Shown: piece after piece, positions 62,263 to 64,000 of the stretch
How positions within the stretch are numbered: position 1 is the stretch's first letter
Layout: the number at the start of each line of letters is the position of its first letter
From: HLUCCA09 sp965277275
Lineage (GTDB): Bacteria > Pseudomonadota > Alphaproteobacteria > Rhodobacterales > Rhodobacteraceae
DNA: 64,000 bases
Direction: 5' to 3'
Assembly: GCA_965277275.1 (NCBI GenBank)
Contig: CBDICG010000002.1
Coordinates: forward strand, 2,604,001 to 2,668,000
Made by a program: the position numbers and the translations under genes
The notes under the pieces: model-generated
Told to the model about the DNA's origin: nothing
Database searches by the model: none
The model's input: only the letters and a program-made list of their open reading frames with translations

Positions 62263-62380
62263 GCAGGCCTCCTGTCTCTCGCCGTCTGTTGCCTGACCCG
62301 TTTCTACCGGGCGCATCGGGCGCGGGGGATCCGGAGGGTTCTCCTTGAATTGTCTGACTTGTTGCGTTTAATCCCCAACC

Positions 62381-63235
62381 ATGACGCAAATCGACAAACG
62401 TGACCGCGCCGACATGTTTCGTGCCCGGCTGCGCCAGCAGATGGAAGCCGGCGGGATGAACCGATCCGCCCTGGCCCGCGCCTGCGGTGTGGACAGATCG
62501 ACGATTGCACAACTGCTCTCCGGCGACGCCGCGCGCATGCCAAATGCCCATCTTGCGGCAGAATGTGCGCAGGCGCTCGGCGTTTCGGCCGACTGGCTTC
62601 TCGGGCTGAGCGATCGCCCCGAGACGCCGGGCGATCTGCTTGCCGCAGCGGTCATGGTGACGGAAGCCGCGCGCTCCTCGGCGGACGATCAACTCCTCGA
62701 CTGGCACCGCGAGGCGGCGGGCTACAAGATCCGCCATGTCCCCGCCACGCTGCCGGATGTCTTCAAGACAGAGGCCGTGCTGCGATGGGAATACACAAGC
62801 TTTCTCGGCAAGACGCCGGAACAAGCCATCGGCGCGATGCGGGATCGGTACGATTGGGTCGCCGAGCAGCTCTCGGACTACGAGATTGCCGTTTCCCTGG
62901 GGGAGTTGCGCGCCTTCGCTGCGGGAGAAGGGTACTACGCCGGTCTCGATGCGGAGGCCCGGCGCGCGCAGTTGGTGTCGCTCGCAATGACGCTTGATGA
63001 GCTCTACCCGGCAGTTCGCCTCTTTTTGTACGATGCGCGCCGGATCTTCTCCGCGCCCGTGACGGTGTTTGGCCCGCTTATCGGCGTGGTCTATATCGGC
63101 CGGTTCTACATGGCCTTTCGCTCGCGCGACCGGGTGCGCGCCCTCACCCGGCATTTCGACGGGCTCATTCGGGAGGCCGAGGTGGACGCCCGCGATGCTC
63201 CCGCCTGGGTTGCCGCGCTGGCTGAGCCTCTCTGA
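62381..63235 (+). CDS. HTH (Xre/Cro-type) transcriptional regulator with C-terminal sensor-like domain
   Basis: 284 residues. The N-terminal helix-turn-helix RSALARACGVDRSTIAQLLS is typical of Xre proteins. The remaining ~200 residues (WEYTSFLGKTPEQAIGAM, LFLYDARRIFSAPVTVFGPL) are an alpha/beta region I do not recognise, conserved with this HTH in Rhodobacteraceae as far as I recall. It may sense a small ligand. It lies alone between DUF2061 and ackA. Confidence 0.82.
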   Translation: MTQIDKRDRADMFRARLRQQMEAGGMNRSALARACGVDRSTIAQLLSGDAARMPNAHLAAECAQALGVSADWLLGLSDRPETPGDLLAAAVMVTEAARSSADDQLLDWHREAAGYKIRHVPATLPDVFKTEAVLRWEYTSFLGKTPEQAIGAMRDRYDWVAEQLSDYEIAVSLGELRAFAAGEGYYAGLDAEARRAQLVSLAMTLDELYPAVRLFLYDARRIFSAPVTVFGPLIGVVYIGRFYMAFRSRDRVRALTRHFDGLIREAEVDARDAPAWVAALAEPL

Positions 63236-63308
63236 GGGCGCGACCCTATTGCCCGTGGGCAGCCGTGGCCCGCTCGGGCATTTTCCGCCGCAAACGGGGA
63301 GGCGCCGA

Positions 63309-64000
63309 TGTCGGCCATACTGACGCTCAACGCGGGCTCAAGCTCGATCAAGTTTGCTGTCTACGCTTCCGTCGCGCCTGATCCTGCGCCAGAGCCCGCG
63401 CCAACGCCCCAGCCTGGGTCTGCGCCTCGGCCAACGCCCGAGCCCGTGCAAATCGCCGTTGGCCTGATCGACGATCTCGGTGCCGAGGCGCGGCTCAGAC
63501 TTCATCTTGGCCCGGACAGGACGGAGATGCCCGTCGACGCGCCGGATCACGGTCAGGGTGTCGCTTCCATTCTCGCAGCGCTCGCGCCGGTGCTGGAGGG
63601 GCGCGCCGTTGCCGGTGTCGGGCACCGCATTGTCCATGGCGGGACGAACTTTGCCGCCCCTGCCATGCTCACGCCCGAGACGCGCGCCGCGCTGGCCGCC
63701 CTGACCCGCCTCGCGCCCTTGCACCAGCCCCATAACCTTGCCGCAGTCGATGCCGCCGTTGCGGCCTTCCCCGATGCGCTTCAGATCGGCTGTTTCGATA
63801 CCGCTTTTCACCGCGGTCAGCCCTTCGTCAATGATACGTTCGCCCTGCCGCGCCGCTACTACGCAGAGGGCGTGCGCCGATACGGCTTTCACGGCCTCTC
63901 CTACGACTACATCGCGGGCGTCCTGGCCGCAGATCACCCCGAGGTGCATGCCGGGCGGGTTATCGTCGCGCATCTGGGCAATGGGGCGTCGATGTGCGCC
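63309..64000 (+). CDS. ackA: Acetate kinase, N-terminal part (3' end outside window)
   Basis: 230 residues are visible, frame still open at 64000. LTLNAGSSSIKFAVY is the N-terminal acetate kinase signature, and GVGHRIVHGG, APLHQPHNLAAV and FDTAFHRGQP are further motifs. Between the first strand and the rest is a Pro/Ala repeat insert (about residues 22-45, PDPAPEPAPTPQPGSAPRP) not usual for the family. It makes acetyl phosphate and ADP from acetate and ATP, or the reverse. Confidence 0.92.

Noticed and set aside
58904..63154. A 1416-residue open frame on the minus strand
   Set aside because: Only its last 236 residues (the GST) are real. The rest lies opposite metZ, the hydrolase and the HTH gene and shows the biased composition of a shadow frame in high-GC DNA.
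63500..63515. CTTCATCTTGG in ackA resembling the dispersed repeat
   Set aside because: It is inside coding sequence and lacks the AAATA half, so it is not counted as a ninth copy.

Overview
The window is a GC-rich chromosomal segment (no plasmid, phage or rRNA signs) that fits a marine or photosynthetic-type alphaproteobacterium of the Rhodobacteraceae. Support comes from an alphaproteobacterial LexA box (GTTC-N7-GTTC), a SAM-II riboswitch before metZ, an FnrL-type box, a CenR-like regulator, and dispersed intergenic repeats with the core CTTCAT-N4-G-N3-AAATA. About sixty protein genes are supported. They are tightly packed, with many ATGA/GTGA overlaps.

Layout. 1-9 kb: end of a sulfotransferase, yggS, an L,D-transpeptidase and ribA, a CenR-like response regulator, a probable FNR-controlled small RNA with a perfect terminator, then DUF924, xthA, cnoX, LON-domain, Trm112 and a Ubi-type hydroxylase. 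9-19 kb: amidase, class I aminotransferase, ftsK, DUF502, a pentanucleotide microsatellite, an orphan DUF4157 protein, a tandem glycine riboswitch driving a dadA-like dehydrogenase, and lolA. 19-25 kb: an amino-sugar/Gtr-type glycan cassette (WecE-like, GtrB-like, GtrA, GNAT), a polytopic membrane protein and a zinc-finger anti-sigma factor. 25-27 kb: a secreted caspase-like protein and a small lipoprotein. 27-31.5 kb: a decaying urate/allantoin locus. puuE-uraD (fused) and allA are intact, uraH has lost its stop, and puuD and allE are pseudogenes.

31.5-38 kb is a polar amino-acid ABC transporter with a glutamine-synthetase-family enzyme and a class I amidotransferase, interrupted by an alpha/beta hydrolase. 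38-46 kb holds a PhnD-like protein, TerB, sdaA, rpiA, gor and hflK-hflC-DUF2065. 46-53 kb holds a Do-family protease, a peptidoglycan-binding lipoprotein, xseA, purD, an FG-GAP protein and a 2Fe-2S ferredoxin. 53-54 kb holds the most unusual gene, a stand-alone OB-fold protein resembling only the C-terminal domain of DnaE2, behind a textbook LexA-repressed promoter, followed by a heptanucleotide minisatellite. 54-64 kb has two secreted proteins of unknown role, ftsY, septation protein A, a CDGSH protein, a GST, an esterase-like hydrolase, SAM-II/metZ, DUF2061, an HTH regulator and the start of ackA.

Main points for a second look: the SOS-controlled DnaE2-CTD protein, the FNR-box small RNA, the glycine-riboswitch/dadA pairing, the dying urate locus, the two simple-sequence repeats, the degenerate DUF4157 protein, and the dispersed repeat family whose copies sit at intergenic and pseudogene borders. 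All function calls come from reading the sequence. No database search was run.
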